DNA of 64,000 bases from Camillea tinctor (taxonomy: Eukaryota > Ascomycota > Sordariomycetes > Xylariales > Xylariaceae). This document shows positions 12,400-24,400 of this stretch, piece after piece. How positions within the stretch are numbered: position 1 is the stretch's first letter; every line of letters starts with the position of its first letter. The stretch covers positions 62,001-126,000 of the forward strand of contig MU394094.1 in assembly GCA_022578605.1 (NCBI GenBank), given 5' to 3'. The notes beneath the pieces are model-generated. The model was not told the origin of the DNA and searched no databases. It saw nothing but the letters and a program-made list of their open reading frames with translations. A program made the position numbers and the translations under genes.

Positions 12400-12823
12400 G
12401 ATGATTGATTCTATTCAAAACGCGTCGTCATTTGAAAAAGGTTGAGCTGTATCAGCGTGGGTTCGTCTGTCTAGGCTAGGGGTATTCTGCAAACATTTGA
12501 AGATGATGTTGTTGACAAGAAATTTATTTTTACAGTGAGAACGTTGGAAGTTAATTGGTAGTGAAATGGTTACGGAGCAGAATGACATGTGTAATAGTGG
12601 AGTATTTTAGTTAAGCTATGTACGCTAGCTGGCTAGCTAGCAACGCTGCCAGGCAGGAACACCTGGAAATGCAAAGGTCGTACAGTGCAAGGACAAGGAC
12701 AGTATTCAAAATGTCGCACAAACTGTACAGCTTACTTCATGTAGAGACGATACCTACTAATGTATTATCTTGTCTTCCAAAGCCAGCAGTATTCCAAAAA
12801 AAAAAAAAAAAAAGATTCTGCTC
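12349..12823. other. Spacer with AG microsatellite and oligo-A
   Basis: Promoter and leader of the TFP11-like gene plus the 3' end of psf3. It contains an (AG)14 run at about 12367-12394, only about 20 nt upstream of the TFP11-like start (CT-rich on the coding strand), and an oligo-A run at about 12797-12813 beside the psf3 stop. CT-rich leaders are common just upstream of fungal start codons. An open plus-strand frame here is antisense to psf3 and not a gene. Confidence 0.65.
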
Positions 12824-13464
12824 TCAATACTTCTTAATCCCCTCCATCCATTCCTTAGTCCCCTTGGTACCGTCGTGGGCCTTCTTGAACAGCTTTCTCT
12901 CCCATTCTTCCAGGCCTCTTAGGAACTCCTCTCCACCCCCGATGCCCATATCCTCGGTGGCGCCAGCTTTGCGCGCATGCAGGGCAATGTCGGCAGCTCT
13001 CGTGACAAACGTCTTCCGCAATATGGCACATATCTCCCTCTCATCGAACAAATCCAGCATGCGTGTGCCTAGGCCATAGAAGTTGTGAGACTGGTCTCGG
13101 AGGGGCACGGCGCGGGGGTCGGCTTTGAGGGCGGACATGACCTCGTTCGAGAGGGATGAGGGGAGGTTTAAAGAGATGAAAGACTTGGAATCTTCCTCGG
13201 AGCTGCTCGGGGCTCTGCTAGCCAAGGCAAGGAGCTCACCTAGCCATAATGGGAGACCGACCGAAGTTCCAGCTTTCAGTGGCTGGGCTGGGTTGTGATC
13301 GAGATAGCCTAACTCGGCGACTTCGAGCTCGAATTTACAGGGAACTTTCTGGAAGAGGGGGAGGAAGGAGAGGTTAGTTGGATATCAAAGGGGAACATGG
13401 AGAATGGAAGTTACCTATTTACCTCGGCATCGGTCAAGATGGCATCTATATCGTAGTAGGACAT
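12824..13464 (-). CDS. psf3: GINS complex subunit Psf3
   Basis: Subunit of the GINS tetramer (Sld5-Psf1-Psf2-Psf3), part of the CMG replicative helicase in the nucleus. Two exons on the minus strand, 13464-13423 and 13348-12824, with a 74-bp intron, giving 188 residues, normal for Psf3. The N-terminus MSYYDIDAILTDAEKVPCKF is the hallmark Psf3 beginning. It is followed by the GYLD and LPLWLGELLAL motifs and the helical A-domain with LRDQSHNFYGLGTRMLDL. The first 14 residues are encoded on a small separate exon. Without that splice the protein would start internally and lose the signature. It is transcribed divergently from sod2. Confidence 0.92.
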
Positions 13465-14348
13465 GTCGCCCACGCCTTTTTGTTGTTGTTGTTGCTGTTG
13501 CTAGGTCTCGAACTTAGAAGAAGGAAACTAAACTAATGCATCTGGTGTGTTAGTGGGGAAACTTAAAACGCGACAGTAAAATAGAATAGTAGGTGACATC
13601 CATTAACAGACGCAAGTCAAACGCGTTGACAGGTGCCATGCTTGTAGTGTACTTGCACATTTAAAAGGATTACTACTTAGTAAAAGCATGCGAGCTAAAA
13701 AGTATTCCCCACTTCAACTTAGGTTGAATTGTCCTACATTACCTACATAATAGTAACCTCTATGGATTATATAGGACACTCGTAGCTAGCTTGCGCTATA
13801 AATCAATACTATAGTATACTATAGTATTATTAATACAAATCAATAATTTATAATATTTATCTTTCTCCTCTTTTTTTTAAGTAGGATAAAGGGGGGGGAT
13901 CATTAAAGGTATAAGGAATCGTTATGAAATTGTCAAGACACGATGACGGAAATCTGATGAAAATGCCGAGGCCGATTGCCCGAAGAGACCTACAGGTGGG
14001 TGGAAGCTTCGGAGCTATAGCCCCACCAATGTCGGAGGGGTAAGGTAAGTAGTGATTGACATCATCCAAAAAAAAAGAATAGCGAGAGGGATAAACCTTC
14101 CATAGAGTAAGGTAGTACATAAGTAACCTAACCTACGTACTTAGCCTAGCTTCTACTAGTAACTTCTTTTTCTACCTCAATACTTTACATATCTAACCTA
14201 ACCTAATCTACTACTCACACTCACTCACCTCCCTCTAGTACCTATTTACCTACTACTTACTACTTACTTACTTACACCTATCCTAACCAATTCAAACAAA
14301 CACCTTGTTAAAAAGGGGAAACAAGAAAAGAAAAGAAAGAAAGAAAAA
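13465..14348. other. Divergent promoter region psf3 / sod2
   Basis: About 880 bases between the start codons of psf3 (-) and sod2 (+), so both promoters lie here. The middle is AT-rich. The sod2 side carries repeated CTAACCTA and CTTACTTA words (about 14125-14290) and a purine-rich A/G leader directly before the sod2 ATG. A short minus-strand open frame at 13857-14120 shows no recognisable motif and is not called. Confidence 0.6.
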
Positions 14349-15227
14349 ATGGCTACGACACTCTTCCGAACCGCACCATCCGTCCGAGCAGCTCTGCGAC
14401 CTAGCTCCATGAAACCTGCCGTTGCCGCCCTGACCAGCACATCCTTCGTCAGAGGCAAGGCCACACTGCCAGATCTCTCTTGTAAGTCTTTCCTCGTAAC
14501 TCTACTGTAAGGCCCTTTGGCTAAATCGAGGTTTCTTTCTCTCCTCGCCTCGCTTCAGACGACTATGGAGCCCTCGAACCCTACATCTCCGGCAAGATCA
14601 TGGAGCTCCACCACAAGGGTCACCACCAAACCTACGTCAATGGGTTGAACAGCGCTCTGGAATCCATCCAAGAGGCCAATGCCAAGGGAAACTCCATTCA
14701 GGCAGCCTCTATTGCGCCCCTGCTCAACTTCCACGGCGGTGGCCACACGAACCACACTCTGTTCTGGGAGAACCTGGCCCCTAACAACAAGGGAGGAGGT
14801 GGTGAGCCCGAGGGAGCTTTGAAGGTGCGTTGTCCGATCCGTTCGAGCTTCTTCTCTTTCCCACTAGAATCGAATCCAAGCTGACCAGCTGACCAATTGT
14901 CTCCTCCTACCCGCCATACTATAGTCCGCTATTGATAAGGACTTTGGTTCCTTTGAAACCCTCAAGAAGCAGATCAACACCGCTCTCGCCGGCATCCAGG
15001 GCAGTGGTTGGGCTTGGCTGGCTAAGGACAAGACGGCTGGTACTCTCCAGGTCATAACCCGGCCGAATCAGGATCCTGTCACCGGCAACTACGTCCCGCT
15101 CATGGGCATCGATGCCTGGGAACACGCGTACTATCTACAGTACCAGAACCGCAAAGCCGAGTACTTCAACGCCATCTGGAATGTGATCAACTGGAACACC
15201 GTCGCCAAGCGATTGGAGAAGGCATAA
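14349..15227 (+). CDS. sod2: Mitochondrial manganese superoxide dismutase
   Basis: Converts superoxide to hydrogen peroxide and oxygen in the mitochondrial matrix. Three exons (14349-14481, 14559-14824, 14925-15227) give 233 residues. The first about 40 residues are rich in Arg, Ser and Ala with no acidic residue, a typical matrix presequence. The mature part starts near KATLPDLSYDYGALEP. Metal ligands are visible: His in MELHHKGHHQTYVN, His in GGGHTNHTLFW, and Asp and His in GIDAWEHAYYLQYQNRK. GGGGEPEGAL and QGSGWAWL are also family hallmarks. The ligand context and length match Mn rather than Cu/Zn enzymes. A sequence-only distinction from Fe-SOD rests on overall similarity to fungal MnSODs. 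Confidence 0.95.
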
Positions 15228-15812
15228 ATAAGTAAAGGGGAGGAGTGGAGTGGTAGAGCTATTTGTGAGTGTACATTAGGAATGGCTAAGCCTTAGGTTA
15301 TATGATTATGTGTTGTGTCAATGGACCTCATCTGATTATGATGCGTATTACTATTACCAGCTGAGTTCTGGGACTTGAACTGAATAGTTGAAATGTTCTG
15401 GCTTACCAAACTCAAAGGTCCCTTTATAAAGCATACGACTCCATACCCACATCTCTCTAGATGCCATCAGACAACATTCCTTGAGAGAGACGTTTACATA
15501 AACCAGGGAAACAACAAAATAAAGAAAATAGATATCGTCAATTCTCCATAATCTCTCTCTAGTCTAAGATCCATGACATATTAACAGCATTCGATTAGAA
15601 AAGAAATAATGACAATTATCAATCCATCAATCAATCCATTCCAACCCATATACGGGGGTATTTATTATTCTCTCCATACTCTATTATTTCAAAATCCCCT
15701 TTCTCTCTTCGCTCCCCCTTTCATCTTTCCCCTATTCTTTCTGTGAAGAAACATATCTAACGAGTGCCGTAATTACATATCTTAGATACTAACCTAACCT
15801 AGGTACCTCAGC
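15228..15812. other. Convergent spacer sod2 / protease
   Basis: About 585 bases holding the 3' untranslated regions of sod2 (+) and of the subtilisin-like protease (-). AT-rich with pyrimidine-rich runs; no gene or RNA recognised. Confidence 0.65.
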
Positions 15813-17227
15813 TCAGAATCTCACCTCTCCCCGCCCGTTAAATACCATTAGATTCGCCGCGCCCTGCGTATCGCTCAGCGCCCCTTCTGTGGCCAGCTCC
15901 CGGATCAAATTCACCGTGTCTTCGGGCGTCTGAGCTCTCTCGAACGCCACGCTCTTGAAGTATAGAGCCAACCCCGCCACGTACGGTGCTGCCATGCTGG
16001 TCCCGTCGAGGCACTGCGTCTCCGTATCAGATCCCGCCCCCGCGGACACGATACCCACACCAGGGGCGAATATATCGACCGCCTCGCCGAAGTTGCTGAA
16101 CTGTGCGCGCGCGCCGTTCGTATCCACCGCACCGACGGTGAGGGCCTCGGGTACCGATGCGGGCGAGTAGGCTGACGCGTTGGCGTAGCAGTTTCCCGCC
16201 GCTGCGACGGTGAGGATGCTGCCACTATCCGGGGACGAGGTGGGCACTTCAGCTGCCGCAGCCTCCACGGCGCGGTTGAGCGAGGTACTGTAGCGCGTCG
16301 TGGCGCTGATGTTGATCACGGAGACACAGGCCCGGCCGCGGCGCCGTATATCCTCCACGGCCCACTGGATGCCGTCGACCATCTGGGAGACCTTGCCCTG
16401 CGCCTTGGGGCCCTTGAGGATCTTGACGGCGACGACGTGCGCCTTCTTTGCTACACCGTAGGTCTTGCCTGCTATGGTGGCTGCGACGTCTGTGTAGGGG
16501 TTTTTTTGTGTTAATAGGGTCGTAGAAGTAAAGGGTATAAGAGGGGAGAAGGGCGGAGGAGAAGGAGATAAAGCAACTCACGAGTACCGTGCCCGTTCTC
16601 ATCCCCATGAAACTCATCATCCGTAGCATCGTACCCGAACTCGGCGCGCCCCTCAAACTCCTCGTGCGACACCCTCACCCCGCTATCCAGCACGTATGCG
16701 AACGTGCCCTCGCCCGCGCGCGGGTCGTACGCGTAGTCGCTGAACTCGCCGTGCTCGCGGTGGCAGATGGCCCCGAGCCCCCACGGCGCATCCTGCTGGA
16801 CCACCTCGTCCTGCCCTGCGACGCCGTACTCGGCGAGGCTCACCTCCCGGTCCGGCTCGACCGCATCGACGATATCGAGGCCCCCGATCAGCGCCGCCGT
16901 CGCGTCGTCGAAGACGCCCGCGTACGCGCTCCACCCGCCGATGGTCCAGCGCTTCAGCACCCGCGCCACGCTGCCGCCCACGCCCACGTCCAGGTCGAGG
17001 TCCAGGCCGAGCAGCGTCTTGTTGCGCGTGAGCGACGATAGCACCCCGTCGAGCCACTCCAGGTGCTGGGTCACCGCATCGAGTCCCACGCCTGCCTTCA
17101 GCGTGACGATGTACTCGTTCGGGATCACGGCGCCGATGTCGTTAACCGCCGCGTATTCGGCGCGCCCGAGCCCGACGTGAGCTGCTAGGAGAGCTCCCCG
17201 CAGGAGGACGGATGTCACACTACGCAT
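15813..17227 (-). CDS. Secreted subtilisin-like serine protease (S8A, proteinase K type)
   Basis: Endopeptidase of the peptidase S8 family, predicted to be secreted. Two exons, 17227-16582 and 16489-15813, with a 92-bp intron, give 440 residues. Residues 1-23 form a signal peptide (hydrophobic core VLLRGALLAAHVGLG). About 38-130 is an inhibitor I9 propeptide (NEYIVTLKAG). The catalytic triad is intact: Asp181 in YVLDSGV, His213 in NGHGTHVAATIAG (the motif is split by the intron), Ser380 in DGTSMAAPYVAGLAL. The oxyanion-hole Asn315 is in AAAGNCYANAS. The coding sequence is strikingly GC-rich with C/G at most third positions, unlike the AT-rich DNA around it, and this produces long antisense frames that are not genes. 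Role could be nutrient acquisition or host/substrate degradation; sequence cannot decide. Confidence 0.93.
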
Positions 17228-18456
17228 TATTAGGCTCGTGTATGGTGTGTGTGTTCGTGGTTTCTTTTCTTCTCTTTTCTATCGGCCGGTCTTTGACTAC
17301 TCGGGGGTACCGGGTATAAAGGGGCGGGGATAAGGGGGGAAAAGGGGGGGGGGGCGAAGGGGAGGGGACTCCTCCTTCTTTCTTTTTACGGGCGAGAAAG
17401 CTGCGTTTTTGTAACGATACTTCCAATTAAGGGGGGGCTGGTGGACGAGCGCAAGTTTTCGTCTCTCCCGCGGTTCAGGATTTTCTTTTTACAGCGGTGA
17501 TGGAATAATGGGAACAATCTTGTTACATGACGACTTGTTCAAGCTTTTCTCAGTGTCCCGTTTGATTGCGATACTCTCCCTGACCTGATCGGGAGGGAAG
17601 ACAAAGAGGGAAGAAGAGGGGGTAAAGAAAAGCTCGTACTTTGCGTTGCGTAAACAATGGGATCAGGAGGGCACGGCGCGGTTCTTGTACCAGCTACATG
17701 CAAAAGGTGGGACGGTGGCCGGCGCCCATAGTCTGGTACTCATCTAAGCCGAGCCGTGGAGCGATCCGTGGCGGTTACGATTCGTGATTAAGATCATCCC
17801 GGAGGGAGCCAAGGCAGGTCAGGTGGGCCGGACCCTCTGTCTCCCCAAAATGGACCGCCAACCTCCGCCAGCGAACAACGTCTTCCCCTAAGTTATACGA
17901 CCGTCATCTTCAATACGAAATGTCGGTTATCTAGGTAATACTAGGTAGCTTATTCGCTTCTAGCGTTACGAACAACTGGGGCGAGGTGAATCTTCACGAG
18001 GGGGAGGAACCATGGTTCACCGACAGAGAGGTATGCACTAACTCGTATGTTTTGAGTTATATCTAACAGTTTAAAGCCTAAGCTCCCCCGGATAGGGAGG
18101 CCGTAAAAAGAAAAGAGAAGAAGCAAGGAGGAGAAGAGGGATAGGAGAGAAAGAGGGAACAGAAAATAATCCGGAGTTCTACTCCAGATATCTACATAAG
18201 CTTCTTCTCCTTCCTTGTGGCCATCAGAGAAAATGGGGGGGGGGGGGTTGATACAAAGGTAAGGAACACTTCTTACAATATCACAGTTCACAAAAAGACC
18301 AAGGAGAGTTACAAGAACTTGGTACAAACTCAGTACAATATACTACAGACTTGGTTTAGGGAGGATTGCCGTAAAAAACCCTAAAGGAAACGCAAAGTGA
18401 AATGATAGAAAGGCAAAGTAGATGGGCAAAAAGCCCAGAGCGATGATCAGTTGGAC
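17228..18456. other. Intergenic region, protease promoter and PKS 3' end
   Basis: About 1.2 kb holding the promoter of the subtilisin-like protease (left end, with C/T- and G-rich runs near 17335-17355) and the 3' flank of the polyketide synthase. A G run lies at about 18237-18247. No coding sequence recognised. Confidence 0.6.
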
Positions 18457-21400
18457 CTAGGCCTCCTTGGCCGCATCTCTCTCGGCGAGTATGTGTTCAG
18501 ATAACTCGCGACACACTGTAGGAAACAAAAGTTAGCATTGGGAATTGTTTCTCTTTTCTTCTCCTTCTTAATTGTCTTATTGTTTCAAACTCACTTTGGT
18601 AGATGCTATTCGTCCCAAGGATCTTCATCACTGCGACGTCTCTTCCAACCGTCTTCCAAATCCAGTTGCGAACCTCGACCGCCACCAAAGAGTCAACACC
18701 CAGAGCAACTATGCTCTGCTGGCTGTTGATATGCGTCACCGCAACGCTGGTAAGGCTCTCCATTCGCAGTAATAGCGCCTCGAGTATTACCGTGGTCATC
18801 TCCTCCGGCTCCGTTATCGACTCCAGCTTGACCTTGAGGCTCTTCTCGATCTCCTTTGAGCCCCTCACCGCCGCGTCGTCATCGTCCGCTCGCACGGTGA
18901 AATGGCAGAATCGCGGGTCGAGGTGCCAGTGAAGCGGGTTCTCCATGCCAGGCTTGAACCGGCTGAGGCCCGTGGTGATGTCCTGCGGCTGGTTGGGGAC
19001 AAGGGGTCGCCCTGCAACGATCGCCTCAAGAAACATATGGTGGATGTCGCGCTCCGAGACGGGCGGGTAGCCCTCGCGCTCGAGGCCCTTGTACAAGTGG
19101 TCCTTCTCACGATGCAAGAATCCCATGCCATAAATGACACCTATATTGAGCGTCGAGCCCGCGAGCCCGCGCTCGCGGCGATTTCTTGCGAGGCAGTTCA
19201 TGTACATGTTCGCCGCGGCGTAGTTGGACTGCCCTGGGTGGCCACCGATGGCGGCGAACGACGAGGTCATGATGAAAAATTCGAGCTCCTTCTCAGAGAA
19301 CACTAAATCAAGGTTCTTGGACCCTTCTGTTTTCGGCATCATAACCCGGTTCCAGACCTCCGCGGTCATTTGTGCGAAGACCCGATCGTCGAGTACCATC
19401 GCACCGTTGATAACGCCACCGACCGGAGGCATAGTTCGTGATATCTTCTCCTTTAGAGCTAGTACATCTTCATACTTCGTGACGTCGGCCTTCTCGATCT
19501 TGATGTTTGCTCCGTGGGTTGCCAGGAGCTCCTCGGTCCACTTAAGCTTGATGTTGGGGTTTCGGCTGACCAAGACAATGTTTCGGGCTCCATGTCGAAC
19601 GAAGAGGCGGCTGATACTCTGACCAAGGTCCCGGGTCAAGCCAACAAGCACGTACGTCTTATTAGGGCTGAGAAGCTGCTCTTCACAATGGTACTTAACC
19701 AGTTCGGTAGCGTTGCGGTTGGCTTTCCAATCCATAACCTGGAACGGTGCTCCTGTCGCCAAGTTCGACTGTATATCCGGAATAGATATTGTCTCAAAAC
19801 AGCTAGCACTCCGCGGGGAAAGGCAGGTTGCTTGCATGGCCTTAAGTATATCATCTCTCAAACCTGTATGCCATGGGGAAGAGTGTTCCTGATGAAGTGA
19901 GTTCTGACATGCACGTGTGGATGTCAAAGAGAAGTACTTGCAACTTCCGGAGATAGACTGTCGGATTGTCTTCGAGAACTCGTCACTCTGAGGCAAGAAG
20001 TCTAACACGATGCCACCCAGAGCTGGGACAATTCTCTTGACGTCGTGGGTTGTCGTTCTTGGATGTATGAAAGTGGCCAACGCAGAAGCGCCTTTAGTCG
20101 TGGTATATGAAGCCACGCAACCGCCCGAACTAGTCGCAAGCTCTGTCACGTAGGCTGCAAATAATTCATCGGGGTTAATCATGACTATCTGTTGACCAGG
20201 GGCCAATGAAATACACGCCATTGATGCTAAGTATCTCATGATCAGGTGGATTGTCTGCAGGCCAGAAGTAGCACATTCTTCCAGGTAGAACATCTGCGAA
20301 CGAGGGCACCAGACATAGGAAGCACTGTTTTCAGAGAACGCTAACACACGTTCACCACTAGAATGGACTCGGCCGACGCACACATAAGCGGATAGCTCCG
20401 TGTGAACCTTGATCGGGTTAATCGAGCTATAGTTGACCTGGATTTCGACCATATCAGTACCAAGACTGAATAAATCGAATTCTCTTGCTTTGGTCTGATA
20501 CTGAAGTAAGCCATCTGATGCTCGGTAAGAAACCAGCTCAACCACCTGACTGAGAGTGTTGATAGGTTTCGAGACAACGCGTCTCATGACGTTGACTCTA
20601 TCGTTCCACTCCTTTAGAGGAAGAACACGAGGGATCATTCGCCGCCGTTGATGGTCAATATATATCTCTGCCTCTTGTGTCCATAAGGAATTGACTTCAT
20701 TATCTCTGGCTACAAACAGGCGGATAAAGGTCTCAGCGACCGTGTTTCCTGAAATCAACGAGTCAAAATCAAGAAGCTGTAGCCTGAGATTAGGGATCTC
20801 TGCCGCGATTGTTCGTGCGAATCCAAATGTAGCTGCATGCTCTGGGTTCCGACCCCTGGAGCCGGACGTCAGCCAAAGCACAGTCATGTTCGGCCTGAAG
20901 AGCGTTCTGAGTCGAGCAAGTGTCTCTTCTGTCATTTTTGACATCAGTGGAGAGTCAAGGTCGGCCAACACGACCGCGGCGGTACAATTATCTAGATCAT
21001 TCGTCTTGAGAGTCTCGAACGAGTCCGTCGAACAGACACTGTGGCAAAAGGGGGAGAGGGTCTGTTCCAATTCAAGAGAAAGTTCCTTGACTTCTGATTT
21101 CATGCCACCAACAAGCAACAAGTTCTGAGTAACAATATCGCGGACTGACTTCAAGGGTGTTTTCTTGAGCTCAAGCTCGGTACTAGTGAGCTGTCGAACC
21201 AAGACAAAACTACCGCCGAATTTATATTGATCCGAGTTTTTGGCAACACGAAGAAAGCCGCATGAATCTAGAATATCAGGCCACTCGGGGGGCGACGAAA
21301 CCTCATTCCATCTTGTAGGGTGTTTCGTGTAGCTCTTGGAAGAAGTTCCTGCTGCGTGGAAAAGGATCAGGAAAGCCTCTGGTCTCATGACATCGCGGAT

Positions 21401-24400
21401 GTTCTTAAGTATGCGCATAGCATGCCCGTTTTCTAAGAGTGATGTGGAGAGGATAACGACATCCTGAAGCTGGTCCACCTTCAACTGATGTCCTATCTCT
21501 CTATTAGGGTCTATGACGACCTGTTTCACCGCATTCCCTGCTGGTCCCAGACTGTGAACCAGGGTCTTAATGTCCATATTTTTCTCAGTTCCAATAGTGA
21601 ATTGGCGGAAAGACAATCTTGAAGTAGTGGTAAGGAGATGTTGGACAAGCTCATCGTCGCAAGTAGTCAGCCCAAGGATATTCATCCGAGCATAACGATG
21701 AACAATCTGCTCCATAATCCTACCAACATAATTCTTGAAGTACACCGCATAATGTGCTTCCCTGACGATCAATGGTAGATGTCTAACCAAATCTTCCGCG
21801 TCGTTCTCTCCGAGCGCTCGGATTCGGTCTAAATACACACGGTGTTTAGAATCCGAGATGAGCTGATCGAGATCTTCCTCAGTGTCGGTTGCCCATTCCT
21901 TTAATGTAAATTCGAGTCCAGGAGTTATTCTGTATTCACGTAATATTGCTTTGTCTGCCAACATTCCGCAGTCTTCATTACGAAGGAAATAGGAAGCTAC
22001 ACGACAGCAGCTCTCGATTATGACTGGGTCGTAAATTTCACAAGGGCTGGTTTCCAGTAGTACGATCTCGTCGGTAGGGTCAACGTCCATGACTGTATGA
22101 AGGTACAACTCATAATCGTCCTTCGGCTGCATGTTGGACAAGGCGCTCACTACGAGTCCCTCAACACGTATCTCGGTCTCACCACTTTCGTTGAATACGC
22201 CGATATTAACGGTAACCGTAGCCTTTGACTCCGGTGTCGCATTCTTCACGGATGTTGTGTAGGTGTCAACTGATAATATGTCGTCTTGACTTGTCTTAGA
22301 AACCTGTTGCTTCGTAGCGAGGTTGAACTGTACACGCTGTATGGTACTAGGGAGGAACGATGTCCATAAAGCCCTATTATTCTGTTAGTACCAGGTATCC
22401 CAGGGTAATAGATCTACATACTTATCACCTGGTGATGCATACGACAGAAAGGCAGACTGAAAGCAACTGTCAAGGGTTGCCGGGCTTATCGACAAAACCG
22501 TCGTATCTTCAGGGTGTCGTCTTCTCAGAGTCGCAGAACAGTAATCCAGTCGTCGACGAATTGTAGATAGGGCTCGATAGGGGCCAGAGTAAACCAGGCC
22601 TGTATCGTCCATCATCTTATAAAAGGCATCTGGACTTGCTGATAGCATCTCTGACTCGCAAGGCTGTCTCAATGGAAGGACTTCTGTAGCAGAGTCATCT
22701 ATGAACATTGTGATAGACCCAGCTGCGTTCTTCTTCATGGTTGTTACTCCATTAGCTGGACACGAGGCAATAGTAAAACACGCATCGATGAATGACTCCT
22801 CTGAGCGTGTTACCATGAGTGTAAAGAGAATTTCCGCTCCAGGGGATTCTCTATCTATGGTGAGTCCACTGATGAGTTGCAAGTCCTTAATCTCTACAAG
22901 AGATGCTGTGCGTCCATTGAGAAGAGACCGAATTGCATCAAGAGCCATGACACAATATCCAGATGCGGGTAATAAAGCTTGACCTTGAAAGCTGTGATGC
23001 TCCAACCATGGGATCTTGTCTAACTTTAGGATATTGCGCCATCTTAACTGGTACTCATTGTCATCCCGAGTTCGCGCACCAAGGAGCTCATGAGGAGCGG
23101 CGGTCTTGTGATGAAATTGTCGAGAGAGGCGTGACTCCCGCCAATGAATACGCGAGTGATCCCAAGGGTACCGTGGTTGGTCTACAAGCCACGATTTACC
23201 GATAAAGGATACCCCAAACTGCCCAATATAGTTGTGAAATATAGACTCCATCTGGCTATTGTTCGACCATAGAAATGATAAGAAGTCCGAGAAAGCTGAA
23301 GTGTCGCTCTTGGTACGATCTAGAAGGCTGGAATAGGGGAGGTTGCTCTCATGAGCCTTGGCCGTCTGCCCAACTGGACTTTTAAGCGCGGAATGTGGTC
23401 CGATCTCGACGGCATAGTCATAAGGACCATACTCAGTAAGTGCAAGCTTCACGGCATCATAAAATTGCACAGCATTTACCATGTTGTCCTTCCAGTACTG
23501 CCCGCAGAGATCTTTTTCGTCACCCGCGGAGTATCCTTTAACACTGGAGACCCAAATGGAACCATTGCCTTCTAGATGGGGCGAGATGCCACTCTCTTTC
23601 AACACCTTGCTATATTCTACAGCAGGTTTGTTCATGTGAGGAGAATGATAGGCCGTGTCAACAAAAAGCTCTTTCGCGAATTTGTTCTCGGCAATGAGTT
23701 TTGTCCGTGCTAATCGAATTGTGCCTAGATCACCGGATAAAGTTACGCTTGAGGGAGCGTTGTTGGCTGCAACAAATATCCTACCAGCGAACGGCTCTTC
23801 TTTGCAGAAATCGAATGCTTCGCTCTCCGACATTCCAGCAGCAAGCATGCCTCCTTTTTGGCCATCTGGCCCGCCAGCGAGGTAAGCAAACCGGCCTCGA
23901 TGGTAAGATATCAGGATCGCATCCCTGGCAGACAGTTTGCCCGCGGCATAAGCAGCGGCAATCTCTCCTGATGAATGTCCAATGACAGTGTGAAAACCAA
24001 GCCCTAGGCTCTTCATCACGTCAACCAATCCAATTTGTACGGCAGTACAAACAGGCTGCGAGATGGCTGCCTCATTCATCTGCGATGTTTCCTTGTTTGC
24101 CATGATCTTTTCCTCTATTGTCCATTGTGGAGGCTCCGGGCAGTCCTTGAGCACCTCATCGAGACTACGAATCGTCTCACGATAGATTTGGTGCGTCCGA
24201 AACAAGGCTTTTGACATAGTCGGCCACTGAGCACCTTGACCAGTAAAAATACCGAGGATGCGAGGATGGGTAGTCATAATATTCGATCGCGTACCCGCAG
24301 TACCAAGGGATGTGTTACTGTCAAGAAGCGAATCGAGAGTCTTGATAGCCTGAGACGTAGATGCAGCAGAGACTGCTACTCGATATGGCATCGCATCTCG

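Noticed and set aside
12618..13079. 153-codon plus-strand open frame
   Set aside because: Antisense to psf3, which has the clear Psf3 signature; this frame has no motif.
16589..17180. Long plus-strand open frames (137-150 codons) opposite the protease
   Set aside because: They are antisense shadows of a GC-rich exon encoding the intact catalytic Asp and the propeptide of the protease.
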